Shown one piece after another: positions 36,633-46,522 of a stretch of DNA of 64,000 nucleotides (positions within the stretch are counted from its first letter, which is position 1; every line of letters starts with the position of its first letter). The stretch is from Mariniblastus sp. (GTDB lineage Bacteria > Planctomycetota > Planctomycetia > Pirellulales > Pirellulaceae). The translations under genes were made by a program, and so were the position numbers. The stretch spans positions 1 to 64,000 of the forward strand of contig JAPKBL010000018.1 in NCBI GenBank assembly GCA_028823415.1, written 5' to 3'. Under the pieces are notes generated by a model. That model did not search any database, was not told the DNA's origin, and was given only the letters and a program-made list of their open reading frames with translations.

Positions 36633-39600
36633 TTAATTTCCAAGGGTTAGTTTGGTTTCGGTTTCGGGCGTTTGACTGATAAATTTGAGTAACTCAAAAT
36701 CGACGGGTCGTGCCTGAAGCGTATTTCTGATTCCCATCGGCGAGGGCAAAGAGGACGCGAAGGATTGCGTTGCGGAGTTGTGCCATAGGTTAGTAGCTTC
36801 GTACCCGCGCCGCGCGACTTTCAGCGCCCAGACGGTTTTATTGGCTGCGATCTTTTCGGGCACCAAACAACTTAACGGAATGGCAACTTCAATGGTCCAA
36901 GTCTGTTCGTCTTCCGATTGACTGACAAACCAGTTTGGATTCCATCCCAGGCTGCCCGAACAGCTTTCTTTTACCCAGCCTCGATGGTCGATGACAAAGC
37001 AGTATTGGGAGAGGTAATCTCGATCGACGTCAATTGAGAATTCAATACGATCACGGCGGGCCAGATCGGCATCCCGCGGCCTCGCCTGCTTCGGCGTGTT
37101 GTATGGTTGACCGGAAATTTTTTGACACTGAAAGCCGGCGTAAAAGTATTTGTCATCGTAGGCGAACATGGCAAGATCGGGCGGCGTGTCCGATCCGCCA
37201 TTGGAGGTTGAGAGAGGAATCTGCGAAGCGTCGCGTTGTTGGATGCCGGTTTGCCAAAAGGGATCGTCGAGTCTGCCGTCGAGCTTGGGTGGTTGGTCGG
37301 TGTAGCGGCACACCCTGTTTTTCAAACCGGGCGAAGTAGCTGCCAGTTGGGGACTGAGCGCCAATTCGCGTTGAGCGGCAATCGAAATTCCCGCTTTTTC
37401 TAGGTCACCGAGTTGTGCCAGCGATTGATAGCGGCCTTCATTGGCCAAGGCCCCATTGAGTCGCCGAGAGAGGTGGGCTTCCATGAGTCTATATTGCGGA
37501 CCGGCGGCGAGTTCGGGATCGCGTTGTTTCAACTGATTTAAGATTTTACTTGCGATTTGAAGGCGTTGGTCGAAGAAAGCAGGTCGAATTGGGGATGGTG
37601 CCGATGTCTCTTGGTCATCGATTTCTTCATTTTTTGGTGACGACTTGTTTTCTTTGGATTTCAGCATCGCCTCGCTTGGTAGCCACTTGATTTGGCCGCT
37701 ACCGTTGGCAAAGTTTTGCTCAGTACGAGGCCGGAAGCTTTCATTCAGGCGTTGGGTTTGAGTGAGTGTTCCATAAGGGGTCAGTTCGCCATTTTTGATC
37801 TTATTTTGGTACTCGATTTGAGCGAATTCCTCGCTGCTGTAATAGTTTGCCAGCCAATTCAAAGCGGCTGGTGCGAATGCATGATCGGCCCAATGGTTGA
37901 CCAGGAGCGTTGTGGTTTGCGCGGCGAGTTCAGTTTTTCCGACTTCTAAATAGCGTTCGGCGAGTTGCATCAACCACACGCCGGCGATTCCTTTATCCAT
38001 CGGCATGGCAAACGCCTGAATCTGCTGCCGCCAGATCAACAAGTCGCGAGGCGAGGATGATTCAAAGCGAACAAACTCTTCCACTTTTCGCTGTTTGGCA
38101 TTTGCCTGTTGAATCATATTTAGATTCCCGCGTTTGGCATCGGCCATGTCTCTCGGTTGCGCAGTTTTTCGTTTATCCAGCCCTGAGAGGAGATTGCCGG
38201 CGTGCATTTTTTGGTGTTGCCCAAAATGGTTGATCCGATAGCGAAGAACTCGGTCGCTCGTAACTGATTTCCCCAGAAGTGCGCGGCTAAGTGCGATTTG
38301 ATCTTCAATTAAGACGCCTGCACGCGGAAGTAAACGCGTGGCATCGATAGTGAATTCTCCCGTCGGATCCTCAAAAGCGAATCGATCGACTTGCCACGTT
38401 TTCAAACCCAAGTCCGTGATTTGAGTTGAAAAACTTCGTGGGTCACGTGCGTGATTAATGGCGGAATTGACGAGCGAAAACAAATCGGCGGATAACTGAT
38501 TCATCTGGCGGGTAGTCGATTCGGCTGAATTGAGCACAACGACGTTGGGCTGCATGGTTCGAATTACGCGCGTCAATTTTTGCAAAATCTTTTTGCGCGT
38601 TTTCGCGGAACTCAGGTCGGTCTCCGCCGAGACCCCCAGCGAGTGGAGTAGACTGTTGCCGAGCCGTTCGGTTGCTTGAATGAGGTCTTGATTTTGGTGA
38701 TTTGTTTTTTGCAGTACCAGTGCGGCAGCCGTCTGGTTTTCTTCGATCGAATACTTTGCCAGTAATTCCAGCGGGACAGATTGAGCGTTCAGGCTGATGC
38801 AAAGGATTGCGACGCGTTGTTGTTCGCCTCTTTGGACATGCCAGTTTTTGCCTCCGTCGGTGGTGGCGATAATGGCTCCACCGCCACCGACCGCCCATCC
38901 GTGGAGCGGATCCGAAAAATGCAACTGATTGATTCGCATCCGGATCGGTGTCCGGAACGAGGTCGTTTGTCCCGTATCTGTATCCATTGAATAAATGACA
39001 GTTCCTGGATCACCCGCAAACCAGATGCGATTTTCAACCACCGAAATTGTCTCAAGGTCGATTTGTGCCGCTCCAGGTGGAAGATTGATTTGCGTCCAAG
39101 ACTTTCCGCCATTGGTGGTGTTAAGCAGCGTGCCGTCCACACCGACCGCCCAACCCGACTGATCATCGATCAATCGGACTTGAGACAGAGTGGGGGTGCT
39201 TTCACTGATTACCACCGAGGGCTCGTATCGATTGGGTCGAAGCGTCCCTAGATGACCAGCTTCATTAATGGTGACTAAACCATCGTTTGTTCTCTCCACG
39301 GCGAGCCATGAGTGAATTTTTTTCGACGTTTGGCTCGACCATGAATGGCCCCCGTCAGACGTATAAAAGATACCTGATTGAAATAAATTACCGGCTTCGC
39401 CCACCGCCCACCCATTCAATACATCGGTAAAACGAATTTGCTGGAATCGAGGGGCAACCAGGTGCTCGACAGAATTCCAGGTAATTCCACCATCGCGGGT
39501 TCTCATGACAATCGCTTTGGAGCGATCGATGTAGGGAACACGGTAGCCGCCTGCGATCCAACCATTTTTTTCATCGGCGAAAATTACGGATTCGAATCGA

Positions 39601-39965
39601 CAGCTGATCGGATCGATCGATTTCCCATTCGCTCGGCCGGTGGAACGGGTTTGAATGCCTTGCCTCATGTTACGAAGCTTTTGATCGAGCGAAAGGTCGC
39701 TGACACCCAGATTGACGCGCTGCGAAATTTGGATCCACGTTTTGCCACCGTCGGAAGTCCGAACGATCGTCCCTTGGGCGCCGACTGCCCAACCCAGTCG
39801 CGTGTTGAGAAAGAAAACGTCGGTAAGCTCAGCATTAGATTTCCACGATTTAGGAAGTTGTTCCCGGGGTAAATCGGAGTCGCCTAAAACAAAGGGCGTG
39901 AGTAGACAAAGGGTCGCCAGTCCCGCGCCCAATTGCGTGATCAATTTTCTAATAATTCCGTGCAT
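36633..39965 (-). CDS. Exported Ycf48-like propeller protein with CBM9-like C-terminus
   Basis: Secreted protein of 1110 residues. A signal peptide (about 1-28) is followed by a propeller of six or so blades with GWAVG and TSDGGKTW motifs (about 30-370), as in Ycf48/BNR proteins. A middle region (about 380-580) has the layout of a PIG-L/LmbE deacetylase but lacks its metal residues. A helical, TPR-like part (about 590-880) and a carbohydrate-binding family 9-like domain (about 885-1090; PPKLDGRLDDPFW, FAYDDKYFYAGF) complete it. ATG 39965 was chosen because it gives a signal peptide; the frame is open to 40049. The function is unknown. Confidence 0.75.
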   Translation of the reverse strand: MHGIIRKLITQLGAGLATLCLLTPFVLGDSDLPREQLPKSWKSNAELTDVFFLNTRLGWAVGAQGTIVRTSDGGKTWIQISQRVNLGVSDLSLDQKLRNMRQGIQTRSTGRANGKSIDPISCRFESVIFADEKNGWIAGGYRVPYIDRSKAIVMRTRDGGITWNSVEHLVAPRFQQIRFTDVLNGWAVGEAGNLFQSGIFYTSDGGHSWSSQTSKKIHSWLAVERTNDGLVTINEAGHLGTLRPNRYEPSVVISESTPTLSQVRLIDDQSGWAVGVDGTLLNTTNGGKSWTQINLPPGAAQIDLETISVVENRIWFAGDPGTVIYSMDTDTGQTTSFRTPIRMRINQLHFSDPLHGWAVGGGGAIIATTDGGKNWHVQRGEQQRVAILCISLNAQSVPLELLAKYSIEENQTAAALVLQKTNHQNQDLIQATERLGNSLLHSLGVSAETDLSSAKTRKKILQKLTRVIRTMQPNVVVLNSAESTTRQMNQLSADLFSLVNSAINHARDPRSFSTQITDLGLKTWQVDRFAFEDPTGEFTIDATRLLPRAGVLIEDQIALSRALLGKSVTSDRVLRYRINHFGQHQKMHAGNLLSGLDKRKTAQPRDMADAKRGNLNMIQQANAKQRKVEEFVRFESSSPRDLLIWRQQIQAFAMPMDKGIAGVWLMQLAERYLEVGKTELAAQTTTLLVNHWADHAFAPAALNWLANYYSSEEFAQIEYQNKIKNGELTPYGTLTQTQRLNESFRPRTEQNFANGSGQIKWLPSEAMLKSKENKSSPKNEEIDDQETSAPSPIRPAFFDQRLQIASKILNQLKQRDPELAAGPQYRLMEAHLSRRLNGALANEGRYQSLAQLGDLEKAGISIAAQRELALSPQLAATSPGLKNRVCRYTDQPPKLDGRLDDPFWQTGIQQRDASQIPLSTSNGGSDTPPDLAMFAYDDKYFYAGFQCQKISGQPYNTPKQARPRDADLARRDRIEFSIDVDRDYLSQYCFVIDHRGWVKESCSGSLGWNPNWFVSQSEDEQTWTIEVAIPLSCLVPEKIAANKTVWALKVARRGYEATNLWHNSATQSFASSLPSPMGIRNTLQARPVDFELLKFISQTPETETKLTLGN

Positions 39966-40380
39966 TAATTTGCCGTGGTTCCGGTTTGATAAATCGCGTC
40001 GGAGTGTAGCAGGATCGAAATTACAGAACCATAGAAGGCCGATTGGCAAGCGTTGGCAGGCAGGAAATTTTAGAGGCCAAACAGAATTTCAGAAGCAAAG
40101 CGTGCTAGCAGAACAGGCACAAATTAGAGATTTTGTCCATTTTGTGAGAAAGCGAATAAGAAATTGATCGAAATACCGTTTGTTTTGCGTAAGTAAGTTT
40201 AACGCGTTGCCTCAACGTACGGTTAGCCTCGGAAGCGACCTATTTATTTTAAGGAAAACTATTGGTTGTTGACCTGAGGTGTCACAGACCTCGCAGATAC
40301 TTATCAACGAAGCACATGGGCCAGTCGTGCTATCGAAATCAATTGATCCCCCCAGTGGCCGAAAAGTTAAGGAGAATGAG
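39966..40380. other. Divergent intergenic region upstream of csrA
   Basis: 415 bp between the Ycf48-like gene (minus) and csrA (plus). It must hold both promoters, but no good -35/-10 pair was found. A small hairpin gaggt/acctc lies at 40276-40292. No extra gene is supported. Confidence 0.5.
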
Positions 40381-40584
40381 ATGTTAGTTTTAAGTCGCAA
40401 GCGGAATGAGAAAGTTTTAATCGACGGCGGTATCACGGTGGAAGTATTGCAGATCAAAGGCAATACAGTCCGGCTTGGGATCTCCGCTCCGTCGGACGTT
40501 AAGGTGATGCGGGGTGAGCTAAAACCATACGGAATGAGTGTGGTGGAGATGCAAATTCCGCAAGCGGTCACGATTGCCGGATAG
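40381..40584 (+). CDS. csrA: Carbon storage regulator CsrA
   Basis: RNA-binding dimer of 67 residues that controls translation by covering GGA-containing leaders. The start MLVLSRKRNEKVLIDG and GNTVRLGI are typical; the binding Arg lies in the RGEL segment. AAGGAG at 40369-40374 is 6 nt before ATG 40381. That site contains GGA, so self-control is possible. An upstream frame to 40279 is not coding by family comparison. Confidence 0.95.
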   Translation: MLVLSRKRNEKVLIDGGITVEVLQIKGNTVRLGISAPSDVKVMRGELKPYGMSVVEMQIPQAVTIAG

Positions 40585-40618
40585 CCACTGTCCAAGAATC
40601 CATTTGAGAATGGCCGTG

Positions 40619-41083
40619 TTAGCGAAGTCGTTTTTCGACCGATCCGACGAATCTCGATTGGAAAGGGAAGAGAAACAGGAGCGTGGCCATTGCGAATCCG
40701 ACGATTCCCAGGGTAATGGTGTGCAAATCGAGCATGAGCACAAGTAGATTGGTAAACAACGCGGCTTGTACTAGTGCAAAGCGAATCAGATATTCGACGG
40801 ATACCGATTGGACAGCGGACTTTATTCGTTCCTCTTCGGAGTCTCCTGTGGCGAACTCTCCGGCAAAAACCAACGGGAATGTGATACCACTGCCGATCAT
40901 CATCAATCCAAAAATCGCCCCGATCAATGGCAGCATGGAAAGGCGATCTCCCAGTTCATCCCAATTTGCAATTGCCGCGATCACCGAGGCTGCCAGTGCC
41001 GAAGCCACAATCATTGCCCCAGCGGTGGACTGAAGTGAAACGACACGTGGTCGAAGTCTAGTTTTTTGTTCCTCAGTGAGCAT
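40619..41083 (-). CDS. Small four-helix membrane protein, unknown
   Basis: Protein of 154 residues with about four hydrophobic helices (near 20-40, 50-75, 95-120 and 122-142) and a charged N-terminus. No family was recognised. It is convergent to csrA (34 bp apart) and follows the 92-residue gene on the same strand. Confidence 0.65.
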   Translation of the reverse strand: MLTEEQKTRLRPRVVSLQSTAGAMIVASALAASVIAAIANWDELGDRLSMLPLIGAIFGLMMIGSGITFPLVFAGEFATGDSEEERIKSAVQSVSVEYLIRFALVQAALFTNLLVLMLDLHTITLGIVGFAMATLLFLFPFQSRFVGSVEKRLR

Positions 41084-41128
41084 GGTTTTCGTCTTTATTC
41101 CATGGCACGTGACAATCGACGCGCGGTA

Positions 41129-41407
41129 CTATTGTTTACCTAGTTTTTCAACCAATTTAGCAACTAACATCGGGTCATTCTGAGCAATCAAATGATCGAT
41201 CGTCTGCTGCTTGACGTCCAGTTTAAGCAGGTGACCTTCGAGGCTCTTCCAGTACTTTTCTCTTTTTTTGCCTTCTGAGAGATATAATTCAGTGACAATT
41301 TCTTGTGCTCGTTGGAGCGAAATATTTTCCCGGTTATCGTAGTAATTCCGGATGATATTCTGTTGGTATTTGGATCTTTCGGCCACAGTCGAGCTCGCTG
41401 GTTTCAA
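41129..41407 (-). CDS. Small helical hypothetical protein
   Basis: Soluble, charged protein of 92 residues with repeated helical patterns (LQRAQEIVTELYLSEGKKREKYW). The start is TTG at 41407 or GTG at 41386. It lies 45 bp upstream of the small membrane protein gene, so they may be cotranscribed. No function was recognised. Confidence 0.6.
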   Translation of the reverse strand: MKPASSTVAERSKYQQNIIRNYYDNRENISLQRAQEIVTELYLSEGKKREKYWKSLEGHLLKLDVKQQTIDHLIAQNDPMLVAKLVEKLGKQ

Positions 41408-41551
41408 ACGGAAAAAAAGTAGGCAGCAGGAGTATCGGCAATTCTAAAGGCTGACGTGATCAAAGCTCGAACTCGCCAGATATGTCGATTTTAGCGACCA
41501 AACGAATTGAATGTAGCCCACGAGAACGTCCATTTCCATACTTATGCGCAG

Positions 41552-43558
41552 CTAAATTGTATCGTATTCGACTTGGCATTCGGGAAGAGAGCCGAGGAAA
41601 ATTCGACCATAAGATTTTGTCTTAATTCTCGGGTCGAGGACGACGACGATTCCGGAGTCTGTTTTGCTCCGAATTAGCCGACCGAAGCCTTGTTTGAATT
41701 TTATGATGGCCTCGGGCAATTGGTAATCGTTAAATGGGTTACCCCCGGATTTTTTGATGGCTTCGAGACGAGCTTGCAGGAGCGGTTGGTCGGGTACGCT
41801 AAAGGGTAGTTTGGTGATGATCACGTTTTGAAGTGCATCGCCCTGAACGTCGACACCTTGCCAGAAGCTATCGGTTCCGAAGAGAACGCCGCGAGGTTTG
41901 GATTTAAATTGTTCTAGCAATTGCGTTCTCGAAACGCCTCCGCCTTGGACATAGAGTCCAAAATCTTTTTCGCTCAGCCATGGGGTTAAGTCGCGCACGG
42001 CGCGGTTGAGAAAATCGTAACTAGTAAATAGCACAAAGGCATGACCGTCGGTTCTCGAGACGTATTGTTTAATTGCATCGATGCATTGTCGTTCGTGTGT
42101 GTCACGATGTTCTGCCGGACTGGCCATGTTTGAAACCAGAATCAATCTCGCCTGTTCGCTATAATTAAACGGGCTACCCAGTTGCAGTGATTTCGATTGC
42201 GTGAGCCCGATTCGGTTACGGAAGAAATCGAACGATTGATCCCCGATGGCGAGTGTTGCACTAGTGAGGATACAGCAATCGGTTTTATTAAACAGATTTT
42301 CTCGCATGGCGGGTCCAATATCGATCGGCGCTGCCATCAATTTAACTTTTTGTTTTCCATACCGGTTCATTCCGGACTCAATCCAGTAAACACCCCCTTC
42401 CATCTCTTGAAGTCGCCAGGCTTCTAAAGACGTTGAGAGTGCGGTGAGGCGATCGGCTTGCGAGGTGAAATCCTGTTTCTCTGCGGCGTCTTTCATGTTC
42501 TCGCCAAATTGCCGAACCAGTTGGCTTAATTTATCGAGGGCTGGGGAAAGTGGGTTACTGACGATTCCGGATTCCTGCACGCGGGCTGTCGTATTGCGTG
42601 CATTGGAGGATTGTGTGCGCGCGACCCAGGCAAGAATATCACCAAACAGATCTTCGGCTCGAATTCGGCATTGGACGACTGACTGTTGTCCGGCTTTAAG
42701 ATTGTGATGCACCAACAGTCCTTTGTTGGTTCCTTCGTTGTAGAGTTTTGAAAGCGTATAGTCGATTTGGCCTAGCGTGATACCGAGTCCGAGGTGGTCG
42801 CTGGCAACGTCTTGAATCGTATGGGCTTCGTCAAGAATGACGGTGTCGTAATCGGGGAGGATGTTGACTCCGAGTCTTCGCAGCGAAAGGTCGCTAAAAA
42901 AGAGGGCGTGATTAACGATCAGGATATCAGCATTTTGCAATCGTTTTCTTGCTTTGAAATAGTGGCAGTCCGCGTAACTGGGGCACTTCCTTCCCAGGCA
43001 GTTGCCACTGTCACTTTTGACTTCGTCCCACACACTCGGCAGCACCTTCAAATCGAGATCTGCCCGTGAGCCATCGGTGGTCGTCACCGCCCATTCTCGA
43101 AGGGCTTGAACCTGAGAAATTTGCTCATCGGTGGAAAATAGATTGTCGCTACGTTGAAGCGCCTGTCGCAATCGACGAAGGCTGATGTAGTTACCGCGCC
43201 CTTTGGCAAGTACGGCGGAAAACTCAAGCGGGATAATGCTGTTGAGGAGCGGAACGTCTTTTTGAATCAACTGCTCTTGTAGGCTGATGGTGTGAGTCGA
43301 GACGACGATTCGACGTTTTCCACCCTCTTTGCTTTCCTGGTTTTCCTGCAATGAGAGGATCGCCGGGACGAGATAGCCAAAACTCTTGCCGACGCCGGTC
43401 CCCGCTTCGACGATCAAATGCTGTTTAGCGCGAATCGCTTCGGCGACGGCATCGGCCATCTCGAGTTGCTGACGACGCTCCTCGTAGTTTGGAAGTCGTT
43501 TGGCGATCAAACCGCCTTGTCCAAGGATTTCCTGAGAATCCAAAATAGCGTCTTTCAA
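41552..43558 (-). CDS. dinG: DinG/XPD-type ATP-dependent DNA helicase
   Basis: Superfamily 2 helicase of 668 residues with an Fe-S domain, for unwinding damaged or RNA-DNA structures. Motif I is [15 protein letters not shown], the Fe-S cysteines lie in [12 protein letters not shown], and DEAH is in [10 protein letters not shown]. Late motifs include [14 protein letters not shown] and [18 protein letters not shown] at 43558 gives the usual N-terminus ([21 protein letters not shown]-like). No exonuclease domain is fused. Confidence 0.9.
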   Translation of the reverse strand: MKDAILDSQEILGQGGLIAKRLPNYEERRQQLEMADAVAEAIRAKQHLIVEAGTGVGKSFGYLVPAILSLQENQESKEGGKRRIVVSTHTISLQEQLIQKDVPLLNSIIPLEFSAVLAKGRGNYISLRRLRQALQRSDNLFSTDEQISQVQALREWAVTTTDGSRADLDLKVLPSVWDEVKSDSGNCLGRKCPSYADCHYFKARKRLQNADILIVNHALFFSDLSLRRLGVNILPDYDTVILDEAHTIQDVASDHLGLGITLGQIDYTLSKLYNEGTNKGLLVHHNLKAGQQSVVQCRIRAEDLFGDILAWVARTQSSNARNTTARVQESGIVSNPLSPALDKLSQLVRQFGENMKDAAEKQDFTSQADRLTALSTSLEAWRLQEMEGGVYWIESGMNRYGKQKVKLMAAPIDIGPAMRENLFNKTDCCILTSATLAIGDQSFDFFRNRIGLTQSKSLQLGSPFNYSEQARLILVSNMASPAEHRDTHERQCIDAIKQYVSRTDGHAFVLFTSYDFLNRAVRDLTPWLSEKDFGLYVQGGGVSRTQLLEQFKSKPRGVLFGTDSFWQGVDVQGDALQNVIITKLPFSVPDQPLLQARLEAIKKSGGNPFNDYQLPEAIIKFKQGFGRLIRSKTDSGIVVVLDPRIKTKSYGRIFLGSLPECQVEYDTI

Positions 43559-43663
43559 ATCAACTAATCAAAAAAGCACTGCCGTTGCAGCGGTATTCTA
43601 CGTTTACCCTAGATTTTCCGACAGGCGGTTGGAATGATGGTTCGGCGGGATTAAGCCGCACAT

Positions 43664-44590
43664 CTATTTTTTTCTACTGCCACGAATGAATTTACGAAGC
43701 GTCATCGGAAGCTGGGATTTAAAGGTGACCGGTTTCATCGTGGTTGGATGAATGAATGAAATTTCGACACTGTGCATCGCTAGTCTCTTTTTTTCCCATT
43801 TCTCATGCGGAAATCGCTGTTGTCGATAGCGGGTATCGCCGAGGATGTGATGGCCGAATTCGCAAAAATGAACGCGTGCTTGATGGCGGCGAGCGGTAAC
43901 CAGTTCCAGTTCTACCCCCGTCGCGTCCTCCAGTTCTTGAGTGACTTTGTAGCGAGTTACCGCACGTTGCCCTTGTCCTTTTTCCGATGTGGAGTAACGG
44001 CTGAGGTTGCTATGGGTGTCGAGCTGCGATTCAAAAACACCGGATTTAGATTCTAATTCCCCGTTGACGATGACAAACACGATCCGGCGAGCCTGGTCGT
44101 GGTCGAATTGAGTCCGTAAATGTTTGGCTGATTTAGGCGTCTTGCCGAACACCATCGTTCCGCTCATTCCGCGGTCGAGGCGGTGAATCAGATAGGCTTC
44201 ATGGTTTTTCTTTTTGCGATCCAGATAGGCAGTGACGCGTTCGAGCAAAGTATTTGGCTCTTCCTTATTCGTGGGGACCGTCAACACTCCGGAGGCTTTG
44301 TTGATTACCAAGAGGTCATCATCTTCATGAATGATCGTAAAGGTTCGATCGCTCCAGGGGCGTTTCTTTTTGGAATAGCCCTGTCGGGAGTCGTAGCTGA
44401 CGATGATTGCGTCACCCGCACTGACACGGGTAGCGGAGTTTTTGCAGACAGTACCGTTAAGGGAAACGCACCCGTGATCAAACAGGAGGTTCAATTTGCT
44501 TCTCGGCAAATCGATCAGGCTGCGAACCATCAGGTCGATTCTGCCTTCCAATTCGGGAGTCACGGTGTCTTTAAATTCGGTCGTTGCCAT
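43664..44590 (-). CDS. RluA-family RNA pseudouridine synthase
   Basis: Protein of 308 residues with an N-terminal S4 RNA-binding domain (about 10-75) and an RluA-type catalytic domain. The catalytic Asp is in HRLDRGMSGTMVFGK. The C-terminus follows the family (RRHQARVHFCEFGHHILGD). The modified RNA position cannot be told from sequence. ATG at 44590. Confidence 0.92.
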   Translation of the reverse strand: MATTEFKDTVTPELEGRIDLMVRSLIDLPRSKLNLLFDHGCVSLNGTVCKNSATRVSAGDAIIVSYDSRQGYSKKKRPWSDRTFTIIHEDDDLLVINKASGVLTVPTNKEEPNTLLERVTAYLDRKKKNHEAYLIHRLDRGMSGTMVFGKTPKSAKHLRTQFDHDQARRIVFVIVNGELESKSGVFESQLDTHSNLSRYSTSEKGQGQRAVTRYKVTQELEDATGVELELVTARRHQARVHFCEFGHHILGDTRYRQQRFPHEKWEKKRLAMHSVEISFIHPTTMKPVTFKSQLPMTLRKFIRGSRKK

Positions 44591-44679
44591 AAGGTCTCAG
44601 TCGGTCTAATGTCGTTGTCGACATTTCAAAATTAGTTTTATCCGCAGGGCGAATAAAAAATTAGCGTTGGTGGCGTCGT

Positions 44680-46392
44680 CTATTTTGAGAGTTGTTTTAA
44701 TGCCTCGAGTCGGGCAGCTTCGAATTCATCTCCCGAATTCCAGGCGGGCAGGGGTTTTTGATTGGCCGCCTGAAGACCAGTGTAGAACATTAGCTTGGCA
44801 TCCTCGACGGCGCCCGAGAGATTCCAAGAGTCACTGTACTCATCACTCGTCTGGTGATAGATATTCTCGGTCCATTCCCGCAACTGTTCTTTTCCCCAAC
44901 CGTCCGGCTTGCCGATCACGTGCACTCCGGAGCTAAGATAAACTCCGGGAACGCCAATTTTCGCAAGGCTAAACTGATCGGATCGATAGTAATAACCGCG
45001 ATCGGGGAATTGATCTCCGACGACGACGCGTTTTTGCCATTTTGATATCCGTTCCACAATTTTATCCATATCGGATTTGCCTCGGCCAATCACTACAACA
45101 TCTTCGGTTGCTCCGAGAATATTAATACCATCAATATTAATGACTGCGGCCAAATGACCGGCCGGTATTGGTGGGTTTTGTGCGAGATAGGCCGACCCGA
45201 GGAGCCCTTGTTCTTCGGCTGCCACCGAGGCGAAGAGGATCGACCGTTTCGGGCGGTCAGATTCCGGCAGCGCGGCCATGGCGCGAGCGATGGCCAGCAT
45301 CGATCCTACGCCGGAGGCATTGTCGACCGCACCGTTGTAAATGTTGTCGACTTTTTCATCGCGTGCTTCGGTCATCCCGATGTGATCGTGGTGCGCGGTG
45401 TAGACTATCCATTGCTTACTTAATTCAGGGTCACTGCCGGGTAGGAGGCCAAGCACGTTGGCGGAACTTCGAGAGCGAACGCGGCAATCCATTTTCATCG
45501 ACAATCGCGTGTTCAGTGGTACCGGTTGGAAATCCTTAGATTGTGCGGATTTGGATAATTCCTCGAGTTGATGGCCGGCAAACGAAACCAATTTCTCTGC
45601 CGCGTTCTCGGTTAACCAGCCTTCGAGTAGGGCCCGGCCGACCTGCTCGCCACCGAGCGCCATTTGCTCACCGGTCCAGGAGGTTTGCACGACTTGATAG
45701 GGGTAACCGGCGGAGGGAGTGGTGTGGATAATTAACATTCCAGCAGCTCCGAGTTCTGCTGCCTTGGCGTACTTGTAGTCCCATCGGCCGTAATAAAGTC
45801 GCGTCCGCCCAGCAAACATATCCGGATTGTCGGCTGGGTCATTGTTGAGGCACAGTAAAATTTTGCCTTTGACATCGATCCCTTTGAAATCGTCCCAGTC
45901 ATACTCGGGTGCTTGGATTCCATAGCCGACGAATACAACTTCCGCGTTTTTAATGACGGCTTGCTCGACACCCGTTCCGCAGGTGACGATGTAGTCGTCA
46001 TTGTTTTTGAAAGACACGGATTGATTGGCATTCTTAAACGTGAGCGTTGCCGGAGGCCGAGTCGTGACGCCCAACAGGGGTACGTCTTGCGTCCACCGAC
46101 CATCTTTGCCGGCAGGCTTAAGTCCCATCTGTTTGAATTGAGAGATGATATATTTTTGAGCCAGTCGGTCGCCTCGCGTCCCCGGTCCGCGACCCTCGAG
46201 CAGGTCGTCGGCCAAAAATTCGACATCCGCACGAATCGATGAATCAGTAATGATTGAGTCGGCAATACGCTGTTGGCGGGTTGTCGGTTGAAGCGAGGAA
46301 TCTGTTTGCGTCTGACCCCCCAAACCGAGTGTAGTGAAGTGGGTGACGCAAAGTGCGATCAAAACGATTCGAGTTAAGTACGGGAACAACAT
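44680..46392 (-). CDS. Exported M28-family aminopeptidase with PA domain
   Basis: Protein of 570 residues with a signal peptide. A PA insert lies in the N-terminal half (about 125-260), and the M28 zinc peptidase spans about 290-560. Zinc and catalytic residues are visible: H-x-D in AHHDHIG, Asp in GAVDNASGVGSML, the Glu pair in AAEEQGLLGSAY, Asp in NIDGINILG, and His in NIYHQTSDEY. It likely trims peptides in the periplasm. Confidence 0.92.
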   Translation of the reverse strand: MLFPYLTRIVLIALCVTHFTTLGLGGQTQTDSSLQPTTRQQRIADSIITDSSIRADVEFLADDLLEGRGPGTRGDRLAQKYIISQFKQMGLKPAGKDGRWTQDVPLLGVTTRPPATLTFKNANQSVSFKNNDDYIVTCGTGVEQAVIKNAEVVFVGYGIQAPEYDWDDFKGIDVKGKILLCLNNDPADNPDMFAGRTRLYYGRWDYKYAKAAELGAAGMLIIHTTPSAGYPYQVVQTSWTGEQMALGGEQVGRALLEGWLTENAAEKLVSFAGHQLEELSKSAQSKDFQPVPLNTRLSMKMDCRVRSRSSANVLGLLPGSDPELSKQWIVYTAHHDHIGMTEARDEKVDNIYNGAVDNASGVGSMLAIARAMAALPESDRPKRSILFASVAAEEQGLLGSAYLAQNPPIPAGHLAAVINIDGINILGATEDVVVIGRGKSDMDKIVERISKWQKRVVVGDQFPDRGYYYRSDQFSLAKIGVPGVYLSSGVHVIGKPDGWGKEQLREWTENIYHQTSDEYSDSWNLSGAVEDAKLMFYTGLQAANQKPLPAWNSGDEFEAARLEALKQLSK

Positions 46393-46522
46393 GAGGCTTC
46401 CTTAAAAACAGGGGATCCGCCCGATTGTACTTGAATCGATCGCGAGACGGCAGCAGTCAATCACAGACAAACAGCGTGAATCACTGAATTCTTCGTCGGT
46501 AACGACGGAAATGGGTGGCAAG

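Noticed and set aside
40269-40301. Possible sigma-70 promoter (TTGACC and GATACT) before csrA
   Set aside because: The spacing is 21 bp, too long for a standard promoter.
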